DNA of 64,000 bases, from the NCBI RefSeq assembly GCF_003955735.1, contig NZ_CP034464.1:2914001-2978000 (forward strand), written 5' to 3'. Positions 45,061-54,212 of this stretch are shown piece after piece. A program made the translations under genes and the position numbers. Position 1 is the stretch's first letter. Every line of letters begins with the position of its first letter. This DNA comes from Undibacterium parvum. Its GTDB lineage: Bacteria; Pseudomonadota; Gammaproteobacteria; Burkholderiales; Burkholderiaceae_D. Below the pieces are notes generated by a model. It had not been told where the DNA came from. It ran no database searches and saw only the letters and a list, made by a program, of their open reading frames with translations.

Positions 45061-46505
45061 TGAGTATGAATTTGGTCACAATGTTGTACCTGATCGCCTC
45101 AGTGTGTTTTATTCAGGCGCTTAAGGGCTTGTCGCATCCATCTACCGCAAGACGTGGTAACGCCTTCGGTATGGCGGGTATGGCGCTGGCGGCGTTCACC
45201 ACGATCGCTTTGATCGTGAAGCTCAAATCAGAAGCATCTGGCTCTGGCCTCGGTTATGGCCTGGTAATCCTAGGCGTGGTGGTCGGTGGCGGTATCGGTG
45301 CCACGCTGGCGAAACGGGTAGAGATGACCAAGATGCCTGAACTGGTGGCAGCGATGCATTCCCTGATCGGTCTGGCAGCGGTCTGTATCGCGGTGGCAGT
45401 GGTGGCTGAGCCTTGGATTTTCAATATCACGGCACGCGATGCGGCGATCCCGTTTGGTAATCGTCTTGAGTTGTTTATCGGTACCTTTGTCGGTGCGATT
45501 ACTTTCTCAGGTTCGGTCATCGCTTTCGGTAAATTATCGGGTAAATATAAATTCCGCCTGTTCCAGGGGGCGCCAGTTAGTTTTGCCGGTCAGCATATGT
45601 TGAACCTATTGCTGGCTTTGGCGATGCTGGGTTTCGGCCTGATGTTTTGCTTCGCTCCTGGTACTGCGCCAGCCTGGTTGCCGTTTGTCTTGATGGCCGC
45701 GATCGCCTTTGTACTGGGTGTATTGATCATCATCCCTATCGGCGGTGCTGATATGCCGGTGGTGGTGTCTATGCTCAATAGTTACTCTGGTTGGGCTGCG
45801 GCCGGTATCGGTTTTTCTTTGAATAACTCGATGTTGATCATTGCCGGTTCGCTGGTCGGATCTTCCGGTGCAATTCTCTCTTACATCATGTGTAAGGCGA
45901 TGAACCGCTCCTTCTTCAATGTCTTACTGGGTGGCTTTGGTGGTGCTCCGGTAGAGGCAGCGGCAGGTGGACAGGTACAGCGTCCGGTAAAATCTGGTTC
46001 GGCCGATGACGTCGCTTTCTTACTGGGCAATGCCGAGACCGTCATCATCGTTCCTGGTTATGGCTTAGCCGTGGCCCGTGCTCAGCATTCTCTGAAAGAA
46101 TTGACTGAGAAGCTGACACATAAAGGTATCACGGTTAAGTATGCGATCCATCCTGTGGCGGGTCGTATGCCTGGCCACATGAACGTTTTGTTGGCAGAAG
46201 CGGAAGTACCTTACGATCAGGTGTTTGAGATGGAAGACATCAATAACGAGTTCGCGCAAGCCGACGTAGTGCTGGTGCTGGGTGCCAATGACGTGGTGAA
46301 TCCTGCCGCTAAAGATCCAAAATCAGCGATTGCCGGTATGCCAATTCTGGAAGCCTACAAAGCGAAGACGGTGATCGTCAACAAACGTTCTATGGCCTCC
46401 GGTTATGCCGGTTTGGACAATGAATTGTTTTACATGGATAAAACCATGATGGTGTTTGGCGATGCCAAGAAGGTCATTGAAGACATGGTCAAGGCGATCG
46501 ATTAA
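45060..46505 (+). CDS. pntB: NAD(P) transhydrogenase subunit beta (PntB)
   Basis: 481 residues: about eight to nine membrane helices (about 1-260), then the NADP(H)-binding domain III (about 300-481) with VIIVPGYGLAVARAQHSL and the conserved PVAGRMPGHMNVLLAEA and GANDVVNPAAKDP motifs. Completes the proton-pumping transhydrogenase. A terminator follows 15 bases after the stop. Confidence 0.96.
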   Translation: MSMNLVTMLYLIASVCFIQALKGLSHPSTARRGNAFGMAGMALAAFTTIALIVKLKSEASGSGLGYGLVILGVVVGGGIGATLAKRVEMTKMPELVAAMHSLIGLAAVCIAVAVVAEPWIFNITARDAAIPFGNRLELFIGTFVGAITFSGSVIAFGKLSGKYKFRLFQGAPVSFAGQHMLNLLLALAMLGFGLMFCFAPGTAPAWLPFVLMAAIAFVLGVLIIIPIGGADMPVVVSMLNSYSGWAAAGIGFSLNNSMLIIAGSLVGSSGAILSYIMCKAMNRSFFNVLLGGFGGAPVEAAAGGQVQRPVKSGSADDVAFLLGNAETVIIVPGYGLAVARAQHSLKELTEKLTHKGITVKYAIHPVAGRMPGHMNVLLAEAEVPYDQVFEMEDINNEFAQADVVLVLGANDVVNPAAKDPKSAIAGMPILEAYKAKTVIVNKRSMASGYAGLDNELFYMDKTMMVFGDAKKVIEDMVKAID

Positions 46506-46520
46506 GTCTTAAGCCCCAAT

Positions 46521-46554
46521 AAAAAGCCCTCTCAAATTTTGAGAGGGCTTTTTT
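46521..46554 (+). terminator. Terminator after pntB
   Basis: AAAAAGCCCTCTCAAA pairs with TTTGAGAGGGCTTTTT; T run on the plus strand and A run on the left, so it may also serve the convergent CNP1 gene. Confidence 0.88.
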
Positions 46555-46605
46555 ATTTCTTGGGCATTTTTTTCGTCGCTCTGAAGTGAAACTTAAAATC
46601 GGAAC

Positions 46606-47157
46606 TTAAAATGACTTCAGCACTTGCTTGTGTTTGATGCGCGTGATGATCTGTTCGGCTTTTCCTGCGGTGCTTTTGCCTTCGCAGAAATAATCGTAGA
46701 ACAGGGTGTTGTGTTGCTTATTCGCGCCAGCGTCGGAAATTCTCTCCCATTGATCTCGACGCGAGTTTGACCAGCTACCGTCACTGCGGCCAAAGGCGTA
46801 TAGTTTTTTTTCACCAGTCTGGCAGCGTATCCCTTCATAGCTGATGTTCTTGGCACCACCACTGCTATTTGAGACCAGGGTGTAGCGTACGCTGCCATCG
46901 CTATTCACGCTCAGGGATTTGGCATCGATAAAAAAGGCCTGACTGCCACTGTCATAAAACGCCAGCAAATTTTCTGCCACCGGTGCGGCCGGCAAAGTGA
47001 GCGCAATTTCCTGCCATTCTTTGTTGACTTCCTCTTCTATGTCGCGACTAGTCGCTGCCAAGGCTAGTTGCGTCAAGCCGCTAAGAGCCAGCGCTGCCAA
47101 AATACGTTTTGGCAGTGGCAGCGCTAGGTGGAGTTCAGATCGTCTATTTTGCTTCAT
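46606..47157 (-). CDS. CNP1-like family protein, exported
   Basis: About 183 residues. A signal peptide (about 1-34, ending LTQLALAA) precedes a domain containing [29 protein letters not shown] and [24 protein letters not shown], matching the CNP1-like family of beta-proteobacteria. Molecular role unknown. ATG 47157 is chosen; upstream in-frame ATGs at 47166, 47172 and 47181 also lie inside the end of rppH. The overlap with rppH indicates one transcript. Confidence 0.75.
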   Translation of the reverse strand: MKQNRRSELHLALPLPKRILAALALSGLTQLALAATSRDIEEEVNKEWQEIALTLPAAPVAENLLAFYDSGSQAFFIDAKSLSVNSDGSVRYTLVSNSSGGAKNISYEGIRCQTGEKKLYAFGRSDGSWSNSRRDQWERISDAGANKQHNTLFYDYFCEGKSTAGKAEQIITRIKHKQVLKSF

Positions 47158-47776
47158 CTTTGCCATCTTCATTGCTTGCACTCGTTGTGATGTCTATGCT
47201 TATGCTGACACTAGTCTGTATCGACTGCAGGCTAGTTGCGGCGGCATCTTCTAAGCTTGCCTCCACGCTGCGCGCAGGTTTGCGTTGTGCGCCCGGATGA
47301 TCGGTTCTGTGGATGAAGCGCGATAATTCTTGCAGGGCGAGTTGATACACGCCACGCTTAAACTCTATCACCACATCTAAAGGTACCCAATAATCATGCC
47401 AACGCCAGGCGTCAAATTCAGGGTGATTGCTGGCACGCAGATTGACGTCGCAATCGCGTCCTACCATGCGCAACAGAAACCAGATCTGTTTTTGGCCACG
47501 ATAATGCCCGCGAATTTCACGCTTGATGAAATGATCCGGCACCTCATAGCGCAGCCAGTCACGGGTTCTACCTATGATCTTGACGTGTTCAGGCCGCAAA
47601 CCGGTTTCTTCTTCCAGTTCGCGAAACATGGCCTGTTCCGGAGATTCGCCGTACTTGATACCACCTTGAGGAAACTGCCAAGAATGTTCGCGTACCCGCT
47701 TGCCCCACCAAACTTCATTGCTCGCATTGAGCAATATGATGCCTACGTTAGGCCGAAAGCCTTCACGATCTAGCAT
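47144..47776 (-). CDS. rppH: RNA pyrophosphohydrolase RppH
   Basis: NUDIX hydrolase that removes pyrophosphate from mRNA 5' ends and starts decay. About 210 residues. The N-terminus [16 protein letters not shown] and NUDIX box [22 protein letters not shown] are characteristic; WQFPQGG is also conserved. The C-terminal ~50 residues after ELSRFIH are a variable, low-complexity extension. ATG 47776 has GAGG about six bases upstream. Divergent from proS. Confidence 0.94.
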   Translation of the reverse strand: MLDREGFRPNVGIILLNASNEVWWGKRVREHSWQFPQGGIKYGESPEQAMFRELEEETGLRPEHVKIIGRTRDWLRYEVPDHFIKREIRGHYRGQKQIWFLLRMVGRDCDVNLRASNHPEFDAWRWHDYWVPLDVVIEFKRGVYQLALQELSRFIHRTDHPGAQRKPARSVEASLEDAAATSLQSIQTSVSISIDITTSASNEDGKDEAK

Positions 47777-48004
47777 GTTCAACCTCAATACTTTCTGCGG
47801 CTAAACGGCGTGCTCCTGAAATGTCAAATGATGTCGTGCGTGATTTATCGTGTATTTTCACTATGGAACACGGTGTTCATCACATAAAAATGCAAATAAG
47901 GCGCAGTTTCCATCATCAAATATGCAAAGAGTAGGCGCATTAGCCAACTAATCCTTTAAAATTGAGATGATTATAACCCTCTATTTTTGAAAAGAATCAT
48001 TGTC

Positions 48005-49741
48005 ATGCGTGCTACAAGGTTTTTTATTTCCACTTTGAAAGAAGCTCCTGCCGATGCAGAAATCGTCAGCCATAAATTGATGATGCGTGCCGGCATGATT
48101 AAGCGTCTCGGTTCCGGTATCTACAACTACATGCCTATGGGCTTGCGCGTGATTCGCAAAGTGGAAAATATCGTGCGCGAAGAGATGAATCGTTCGAATG
48201 CGATCGAGATGTTGATGCCAGTGGTGCAGCCTGCCGAGTTATGGCAAGAGACTGGCCGCTGGGACAAGATGGGCCCGGAGCTGATGCGTGTTAAAGACCG
48301 CCACGGGCGTGAATACGCGATCCAGCCTACCTCAGAAGAGGTGATTACCGACGTAGTACGCTCCGAGATCAAATCTTATCGTCAGTTGCCACTGAATTTT
48401 TATCATATCCAGACCAAGTTTCGTGATGAGCGCCGGCCACGTTTTGGCTTGATGCGTGGGCGCGAGTTCACCATGAAGGATGCTTATTCTTTCGATCGCA
48501 ATGTAGATGGTCTGAAGCAGTCTTATCAAGTGATGTTTGATGCTTACACGCGTATTTTTACACGCTTTGGCCTGGAGTTCCGTGCCGTGGCGGCTGACAA
48601 TGGCGCTATCGGTGGTTCCGGTTCGCACGAGTTTCACGTGATCGCCGATACCGGCGAAGATGCGATCGTGTATTGCCCAAGTTCGGATTACGCTGCGAAT
48701 ATGGAAGCGGCCGAGGCCGTGGCACCAAGTGGTGAGCGCGCTGCTGCCAGCGCTGCGCTAACTAAAACGGCGACCCCAGGCAAAGCCAAATGTGAAGATG
48801 TGGCTGAGTTGTTGGCGATTCCTTTGACATCCACCGTGAAGTCTATCGTGCTGACGGTAGAAACTGAAGAGAAGGGCGCCCTACATAAACAAGTCTGGTT
48901 ATTGCTGCTACGCGGTGATCATGAACTCAATGAAATCAAGGTCAGCAAAATCCCTGGTCTGGCAAATAACCGCTTCGCCACCGAAGACGAAATCGTCGAA
49001 CATTTTGGTACCCGTCCAGGTTACCTCGGTCCTATCAATACCAGCTTGCCAGTCAAGATCGTGGCGGACCGTACGGTTGCCATGATGAGCGATTTTGTGT
49101 GTGGCGCGAATGAGGCCGATTTCCATTTTACCGGTGCCAACTGGGGTCGCGATCTTCCCGAAGCGCAAGTCGCTGATCTGCGTAATGTGGTGGCGGGTGA
49201 TGCCTCACCCGATGGCAAAGGCGTCTTGGCGATACAGCGTGGGATAGAAGTTGGTCACGTGTTCCAGCTCGGCACTAGCTATTCCGAGTCCATGAAAGCT
49301 ACTTTCCTGGATGAAAACGGCAAGCCACAATTCTTGCAAATGGGTTGTTACGGCATAGGCGTGACACGCATCTTGGGCGCGGCGATAGAACAGAATTTTG
49401 ATGATAAGGGCATCATCTGGCCTACCGCGATCGCGCCGTTTGAAGTCGTGCTTTGCCCTATGGGGATGGATAAGAGCGAAGCAGTCAAAGAACAAGTCGA
49501 GAGCTTGTACGCAGCATTGCTGGCGGCCGGTGTCGATGTGATTCTGGACGATAGAGGTCAACGTCCGGGTGCCATGTTCGCCGATTGGGAATTGATCGGG
49601 GTACCGCATCGCATCGTGATTGGTGACCGTGGCTTGAAGGATGGCATGCTCGAATATCAGGGTCGTCGCGATACCGAAGCTACTGCCGTCGCCGTGCCAG
49701 ATATGCTGTCCTTCATCCTGGCGAAATTGGCTGGGAAATAA
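48005..49741 (+). CDS. proS: Prolyl-tRNA synthetase ProS, bacterial type with editing domain
   Basis: Class II synthetase, about 578 residues. Motif 1 region [15 protein letters not shown], motif 2 [25 protein letters not shown] and motif 3 [13 protein letters not shown] are clear; the insertion (about 225-400) is the INS editing domain that removes Ala-tRNA Pro. ATG 48005 gives the family N-terminus [22 protein letters not shown] 47987 is less likely. The lytic transglycosylase follows closely. Confidence 0.96.
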   Translation: MRATRFFISTLKEAPADAEIVSHKLMMRAGMIKRLGSGIYNYMPMGLRVIRKVENIVREEMNRSNAIEMLMPVVQPAELWQETGRWDKMGPELMRVKDRHGREYAIQPTSEEVITDVVRSEIKSYRQLPLNFYHIQTKFRDERRPRFGLMRGREFTMKDAYSFDRNVDGLKQSYQVMFDAYTRIFTRFGLEFRAVAADNGAIGGSGSHEFHVIADTGEDAIVYCPSSDYAANMEAAEAVAPSGERAAASAALTKTATPGKAKCEDVAELLAIPLTSTVKSIVLTVETEEKGALHKQVWLLLLRGDHELNEIKVSKIPGLANNRFATEDEIVEHFGTRPGYLGPINTSLPVKIVADRTVAMMSDFVCGANEADFHFTGANWGRDLPEAQVADLRNVVAGDASPDGKGVLAIQRGIEVGHVFQLGTSYSESMKATFLDENGKPQFLQMGCYGIGVTRILGAAIEQNFDDKGIIWPTAIAPFEVVLCPMGMDKSEAVKEQVESLYAALLAAGVDVILDDRGQRPGAMFADWELIGVPHRIVIGDRGLKDGMLEYQGRRDTEATAVAVPDMLSFILAKLAGK

Positions 49742-49815
49742 TATACAGGGATGGAGTATATTTTAATGCGCACGTCTTTCGTGCGAGTTGAGCCTAAATT
49801 AAGCGATACCCCCGG
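49742..49815 (+). repeat. Possible degenerate copy of the 80-bp repeat
   Basis: The sequence ATATAC, then ATGGAGTATATTTTAATGCGC, then GTGCGAG, aligns by eye with the left and central parts of copy B (ATATAC, AGTGGGTATATTTT, GTGCGA). The right terminus is not conserved. It covers the ribosome-binding site and first codons of the lytic transglycosylase gene. Weak evidence. Confidence 0.3.
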
Positions 49816-50449
49816 GTTTTCGCTTAATTGCTGGTTCAGGCAGCAGCTACGCTTACTCAGTATTTCTGCATTTCTCTGCGCGCTTTTTAGTTCGCCCTTG
49901 GCCTTGGCCGGGAATCAAAAAGAAGAGGCGATGGCCGATTCGGTGCGGCTGGCCTTATCCAAATTGGTCAGTGATCCGCGTCCCCCTAAGCCTAGTTTTG
50001 ATCAGATCGAAGAGCGTATCAAATATCTGCATTGGCTGGCCGAGATGTCGGATCGCTTGAAGCGACGTCTGACCGATAAGCAAACCCGACTCGAATTCAT
50101 AGAAGCCGTCTGGTACGAATCGAAACGCGCCGGACTCGATCCGGCCATGGTGCTGGGCCTGATACAGGTAGAGTCGGGCTTTCGTAAATACGCAACTTCA
50201 GTGGTCGGCGCGCGCGGCTATATGCAGGTGATGCCATTCTGGTCGCGCGTGATCGGCGACCGTGATGCGCAAAAGCTATTTCAGATGCAATCGAACCTGC
50301 GTTATGGCTGCGCGATTTTACGCATGTACATCGATATGGAAGCGGGCAACCTGTATCTGGCCTTAGGACGTTACAACGGCAGTCGGGGTCGGCCTGAGTA
50401 TCCAAATGCAGTTTTGGCGAACTGGAAGAATTGGGAATACAAAAAGTAG
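49766..50449 (+). CDS. Lytic transglycosylase, SLT domain
   Basis: About 227 residues. An N-terminal hydrophobic segment (about 30-50, ending SSPLALA) looks like a signal peptide with a long n-region, then a soluble SLT domain (about 105-215) with catalytic Glu in GLIQVESGFRKYATS, then ARGYMQVMPFW and LALGRYNGSRG. Cleaves glycan strands in the periplasm. ATG 49766 has GGAG nine bases upstream and is preferred over ATG 49751, which has none at proper distance. Close behind proS, but the link is positional only. Confidence 0.88.
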   Translation: MRTSFVRVEPKLSDTPGFSLNCWFRQQLRLLSISAFLCALFSSPLALAGNQKEEAMADSVRLALSKLVSDPRPPKPSFDQIEERIKYLHWLAEMSDRLKRRLTDKQTRLEFIEAVWYESKRAGLDPAMVLGLIQVESGFRKYATSVVGARGYMQVMPFWSRVIGDRDAQKLFQMQSNLRYGCAILRMYIDMEAGNLYLALGRYNGSRGRPEYPNAVLANWKNWEYKK

Positions 50450-50535
50450 CGCTACAAAAACCTCGCATGCGCGGCTGAGCTGCTTAGCCTCGCACTGAAA
50501 TTTTCCCTGTGTTTTCATTGATACCAAAACCTATA

Positions 50536-50593
50536 CGCATATTCCATGCGCCTCACAGCCGTTTTTGGCTCTGTGAGGCGCAGCGATATTGCG
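50536..50593. repeat. 58-bp hairpin repeat, copy 1
   Basis: Starts CGCATATTCCATGCG and contains an 11-bp stem, GCGCCTCACAG with CTGTGAGGCGC. Copy 2 at 51674 has 53 of 58 bases identical in the same orientation. The two flank the solute-binding gene 50770-51525. Gap 50450-50769 holds nothing else recognised. Confidence 0.8.
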
Positions 50594-50769
50594 TGCGGTT
50601 TTCTTATTTGTATGTCGCTGTCTGTATGCTGCCTACAAGTAGAGCCAAGTATTTTGCTTTGTAGAGGTTGAAATTATTTAAGCAGCTCACTGCTTGTGGC
50701 TTTCTGTCGCTTAGTCATTTCTATGCGTCGTGCAGATTCAGACTTCGATGATTTTAGCGTTCACTTTGC

Positions 50770-51525
50770 TCAATTAGATTTACCGTGCTCATGTATGATT
50801 TTTTCATACGTACCATCTTTTTTTAGTTCTAATAAAATCTCATCAAATTTATCGCGCACTAGATCGAGGTTTTTTTTCTTTGAAAACGCGATATAACTAG
50901 GAATCGCCTGGACTTCAGGAGTTAGTTCTCTGACTTTATCCATCGCATCTTTGTGCTTTAAAATATCCAATGCCCCATACCTGTTACTCACTAAAATATC
51001 GAATCGTTTAGCTAGTAATTTATCGACATTTTGCTCCCCGGTATAGGTGGTGTCAGGCGCTTTAATCAATTTGTTTTTAACTGCATTATCAAAAACATCG
51101 CCGTAACTGACTTTATTCACCACCCCAAAGCTATAACCAGCGAGCTTCTGTAAATCGCCATCAAATTTAATTTCTGTGCCTTTCAAAACAAAAAGGGACA
51201 CGGTCTGTGGCATCAGTACGACTCTAGAGTAATCAGCAAAGGTTTCTCTTTCGGCTGTTTTGTATGCGGTAAAAATGGCGTCGGCCGTGCCTGCTTCTAT
51301 CATTTTGATTGAGCGCGCCCACGGCATTAATGTGATGTTGATTGGTTGCTGCATTCGGCGAAAAACTTCCTTCACAATTTCCACCACCATTCCATTAGTC
51401 TGGCCTTTTTCTTCATATTGATAGGGTGGGTATTGTAGAGTTACCAGCTCTAGTGTTGCGGCCTTTGCAGTTACGGCGTAAATCATCAAACCGAAACAGA
51501 AGAGACCGATACAATTTTTTTTCAT
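50770..51525 (-). CDS. Periplasmic solute-binding protein, family 3
   Basis: 251 residues with signal peptide (about 1-22, ending VTAKAA) and a family 3 binding fold: LELVTLQYPPYQYEEKGQTNGMVVEIVKEVFRRM is the usual first strand and helix, and PWARSIKMIEAGTADAIFTAYKTAER follows. Ligand unknown; amino acid or related compound by family. GAGG about seven bases before ATG 51525. No permease or ATPase nearby, so it may act as an orphan sensor or serve a distant transporter. Different from the protein at 21683 though of the same family. Flanked by two copies of a 58-bp repeat. Confidence 0.85.
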   Translation of the reverse strand: MKKNCIGLFCFGLMIYAVTAKAATLELVTLQYPPYQYEEKGQTNGMVVEIVKEVFRRMQQPINITLMPWARSIKMIEAGTADAIFTAYKTAERETFADYSRVVLMPQTVSLFVLKGTEIKFDGDLQKLAGYSFGVVNKVSYGDVFDNAVKNKLIKAPDTTYTGEQNVDKLLAKRFDILVSNRYGALDILKHKDAMDKVRELTPEVQAIPSYIAFSKKKNLDLVRDKFDEILLELKKDGTYEKIIHEHGKSN

Positions 51526-51673
51526 AAGAGCGCCTCTTAATCTATTTTATTTGCTCAGTGAAAGCTGGTTGATGTGTAGTAATTCACATCATATAGGATT
51601 TGCACAAAACTATTCGAGTATCTTAGGTCGCCAGTATCAAGTAGTGAGGGGAGGGATGGCGCCGAATCGGCCG

Positions 51674-51731
51674 CGCATATTCCATGCGCCTCGCAGCCGC
51701 TTTTTGCTCTGTGAGGCGCAGCTACATTGCG
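51674..51731. repeat. 58-bp hairpin repeat, copy 2
   Basis: Same orientation as copy 1, five differences. Stem GCGCCTCGCAG with CTGTGAGGCGC has one G-T pair, so the hairpin is kept. It lies in the 345-base gap 51526-51870 upstream of the solute-binding gene, next to the SWIB gene terminator. Confidence 0.8.
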
Positions 51732-51781
51732 CATTGCCGACACGCGATTTGAAAACTCTACACTGATAAAAATCCAGGCAC

Positions 51782-51811
51782 AAAAAAGCCCGCGCGATGC
51801 GGGCGTTTTTG
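51782..51811 (-). terminator. Terminator of the SWIB gene
   Basis: AAAAAGCCCGC pairs with GCGGGCGTTTTT (one mismatch); the A run on the left reads as T on the minus strand. It is 60 bases past the SWIB stop. Confidence 0.75.
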
Positions 51812-51870
51812 TTTGGGATTGGGCTAAGCACACCCAATAGTTTCCCAAAAAACTGCGGCTACACTAAATA

Positions 51871-52254
51871 TCAGGACAGGTGGCCAGAAATCAGTTTAGT
51901 CATCTCAAACATAGACACTTGTGCTTTACCGCCGAAAACGGCTTTCAGCTTGTCATCTGCGTTGATGTTGCGACGATTCGCGGCATCTTGCAAATCATGC
52001 TTTTTGATGTATTCCCATACTTTTTTAGTGACTTCAGTACGTGGAATTGCTGCTGTACCGATCACTGCTGCCAATGTTGGGGAAATAGTCATTGGCTTCA
52101 TGAAGGCTGCGTTTGGCTTACGCGCTGGGGCGTCTGCTTTAGCTGCTTTTGGTGCGGCTTTAACTGCTGGCTTCGCTGCGGCCTTAGGGGCTGCTGCTGG
52201 TTTTTTAACTGCGGCTGCTGGTTTTGCTGCTGCTTTTTTTGGTGCTGTTGCCAT
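51871..52254 (-). CDS. SWIB/MDM2 domain protein with Lys/Ala/Pro-rich tail
   Basis: 127 residues in two parts. The first ~48 are almost only Ala, Lys and Pro (repeats of AAAKPAA, APKAAAK), like a histone H1 or AlgP tail and probably DNA-binding. Residues about 50-127 form a SWIB domain (AAFMKPMTISPTLAAVIG, WEYIKKHDLQDAANRRNINADDKLKAVFGG, MFEMTKLISGHL), a fold known from eukaryotic chromatin remodelling and found in chlamydiae and other bacteria. Likely a nucleoid-associated protein; function here is inference. Confidence 0.85.
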   Translation of the reverse strand: MATAPKKAAAKPAAAVKKPAAAPKAAAKPAVKAAPKAAKADAPARKPNAAFMKPMTISPTLAAVIGTAAIPRTEVTKKVWEYIKKHDLQDAANRRNINADDKLKAVFGGKAQVSMFEMTKLISGHLS

Positions 52255-52398
52255 ATTGAGGCTCCTTCACAAATTCGTTGAAAATGCGCCATTTCACGCA
52301 TCTCTTATAGTGGTGGGCTTTGCAGGGCGATGCAAGTCTTTTTTGTCACTTTTTGTAGAAAATGTGACGGATTTAGCAGCGTGACGCCCTTCAAGACG

Positions 52399-52437
52399 AA
52401 AAAAAACCGGATCTGGCGTATTTTCGCGAGATCCGGT
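52399..52437 (-). terminator. Terminator after ffh
   Basis: ACCGGATCT (52406-52414) and AGATCCGGT (52429-52437) pair; the run of A at 52399-52406 reads as T on the minus strand. It lies about 17 bases past the ffh stop. Confidence 0.8.
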
Positions 52438-52453
52438 AGCGGCTAGGCGCTGC

Positions 52454-53821
52454 TTAGCGTTTGCCTGGCATCATGCCTTTCATGCCGCGTAACATCTTCA
52501 TCATGCCGCCGCCTTTGAGTTTTTTCATCATGGTTTGCATTTGATCGAATTGCGCCAGCATGCGATTGACTTCTTGAATCTGGACTCCGGCACCGGCCGC
52601 GATGCGGCGTTTGCGCGAGGCCTTGATCAGATCGGGCTTGGCTCTTTCTAGCGGCGTCATCGAGTTAATCATGCCTTCCATGCGGCGTACTTGCTTGTCG
52701 GCCTGACCCATGTTGGCACCATTCGCGGCTTGCTGTAATTGGGCTGGCAGTTTATCCATCAGATTGGCCATGCCGCCCATTTTTTTCATCTGGCTCAGTT
52801 GCAGCTGGAAATCGTTCATGTCGAACTTGCCGCCGACCTTGAGCTTTTGCGCCAGATCTTGCGCAGCGGCGACGTCCATGCCTTTTTGGGCGGACTCAAC
52901 CAGTGCCAGAATATCGCCCATTCCCAAAATACGATTGGCCATGCGGGTAGGGTCAAAGGCTTCCAGACCGTCGAGCTTTTCTGAGATACCGGCAAATTTA
53001 ATTGGTTTGCCGGTGATGTGGCGTACCGACAGGGCGGCACCACCGCGTGCATCACCGTCTAACTTAGTCAGCACCACACCAGTCAGTGGCAAGGCATCGT
53101 TAAACGCCTTGGCGGTATTGACCGCATCTTGCCCCAGCATGGCATCGACCACAAACAGGGTTTCTATAGGATTTACCGCAGCGTGCACCGCAGTAATCTC
53201 TAGCATCATGGCTTCGTCGATACCGAGGCGACCGGCGGTATCAATGATCAAGACATCGTGATGATGTTTTTTTGCGTAATCTAAAGCTGCCAGCGCGATA
53301 TCGACAGGTTTGTCAGTCGGCAGGGTAGGGAAGAAGTCGGCACCGACTTGCGCCGTGACGGTTTGCAGCTGACCGATCGCGGCAGGGCGATACACGTCGG
53401 CAGAAACGGTTAAGACCTTTTTCTTCTTTTGCTCTTTTAAATACTTGGCCAGCTTACCGACCGTGGTGGTTTTACCGGCACCTTGCAAACCGGCCATCAG
53501 GATGATGGCTGGCGGCTGGGTGGCAAAGCTCAGTTGATAGGCTTCTTCGCCCAGATCGGCGCCCATTAAGGATGCCAGTTCTTTCTGCACCACCCCGACC
53601 AGTGCCTGGCCCGGTGTCAGCGAGCTGATGACTTCCTCACCTAGCGCTCTTTCTTTGACGCGGGCGATCAGGTCGCGCACTGCGGGCAACGCAACGTCGG
53701 CCTCTAATAGTGCCATACGTACTTCGCGCAGCATCTCTGCGGTATTGGTTTCGGTCAAGCGCGCTTCGCCACGCATGGTCTTGACCACTTTGGCGAGGCG
53801 TTGGGTAAGGTTATCTAGCAT
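52454..53821 (-). CDS. ffh: Signal recognition particle protein Ffh
   Basis: SRP54 GTPase that binds signal sequences with 4.5S RNA and targets proteins to SecYEG via FtsY. 455 residues: N domain (about 1-85), G domain with GLQGAGKTTT (about 108-117), DTAGRLGIDEAMM and TKLDGDARGGAAL, then the methionine-rich M domain (about 300-455) ending KMLRGMKGMMPGKR. Single gene with its own terminator. Confidence 0.96.
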   Translation of the reverse strand: MLDNLTQRLAKVVKTMRGEARLTETNTAEMLREVRMALLEADVALPAVRDLIARVKERALGEEVISSLTPGQALVGVVQKELASLMGADLGEEAYQLSFATQPPAIILMAGLQGAGKTTTVGKLAKYLKEQKKKKVLTVSADVYRPAAIGQLQTVTAQVGADFFPTLPTDKPVDIALAALDYAKKHHHDVLIIDTAGRLGIDEAMMLEITAVHAAVNPIETLFVVDAMLGQDAVNTAKAFNDALPLTGVVLTKLDGDARGGAALSVRHITGKPIKFAGISEKLDGLEAFDPTRMANRILGMGDILALVESAQKGMDVAAAQDLAQKLKVGGKFDMNDFQLQLSQMKKMGGMANLMDKLPAQLQQAANGANMGQADKQVRRMEGMINSMTPLERAKPDLIKASRKRRIAAGAGVQIQEVNRMLAQFDQMQTMMKKLKGGGMMKMLRGMKGMMPGKR

Positions 53822-54031
53822 GGTGAATTTGGATTCTTAATAAGTAGGGGGTTCTAGCCAGCTAAGCCAGCTAAGCCAAATAGGGCGCTTAGCATAAATT
53901 AACCCGCCATTTTAACCGATGTATCAGCCCTGACCAGTGCTTACCATTACTTACAGCTAGTTTGCCTGACTGAAGGCAAGATGAAAGCCATGCTGCGGCA
54001 TGATGAAAGGCTGTGATGAACAAGGCTTTTG

Positions 54032-54075
54032 TCTGGAAATTCAGAAAAGTAATGCAAAAATTCTGGATTTTCGGA
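54032..54075 (+). promoter_or_regulatory. Paired palindromic operators upstream of the LivK-like gene
   Basis: TCTGGAAATTCAGA (54032-54045) and TCTGGATTTTCGGA (54062-54075), 30 bp apart centre to centre, about 87 bp before the sigma-54-like element. The first differs from the site at 55395 (TCTGAAAATTCAGA) by one base. This is the arrangement expected for dimers of a sigma-54 activator, most simply the DctD-like protein at 60336. The rest of the 391-base gap 53822-54212 shows only a short AGCCAGCTA direct repeat near ffh. Confidence 0.6.
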
Positions 54076-54161
54076 TTCAACTAGTAGTTCTACCGATGTT
54101 CTTAGCGGCAAATCAGGCTTAAATCGGGCGAATCCAAGAGCATGTAGGCAGACCGCTAAGA

Positions 54162-54177
54162 TGGCATGATAATTGCC
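54162..54177 (+). promoter_or_regulatory. Sigma-54 promoter of the LivK-like gene
   Basis: TGGCATGATAATTGCC fits TGGCAYR-N4-TTGC with the required GG-to-GC spacing (GG at 54163-54164, GC at 54175-54176). Transcription would start near 54188, about 25 bases before ATG 54213. Together with the paired operators upstream it looks like an activated sigma-54 promoter. Confidence 0.7.
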
Positions 54178-54212
54178 AGATGGAAATTATATTGAAAAAT
54201 AAAGGAGATGAA

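Noticed and set aside
52710..53261. Plus-strand frame of 183 codons opposite ffh
   Set aside because: Antisense shadow of the Ffh coding sequence; low-complexity translation without a domain.
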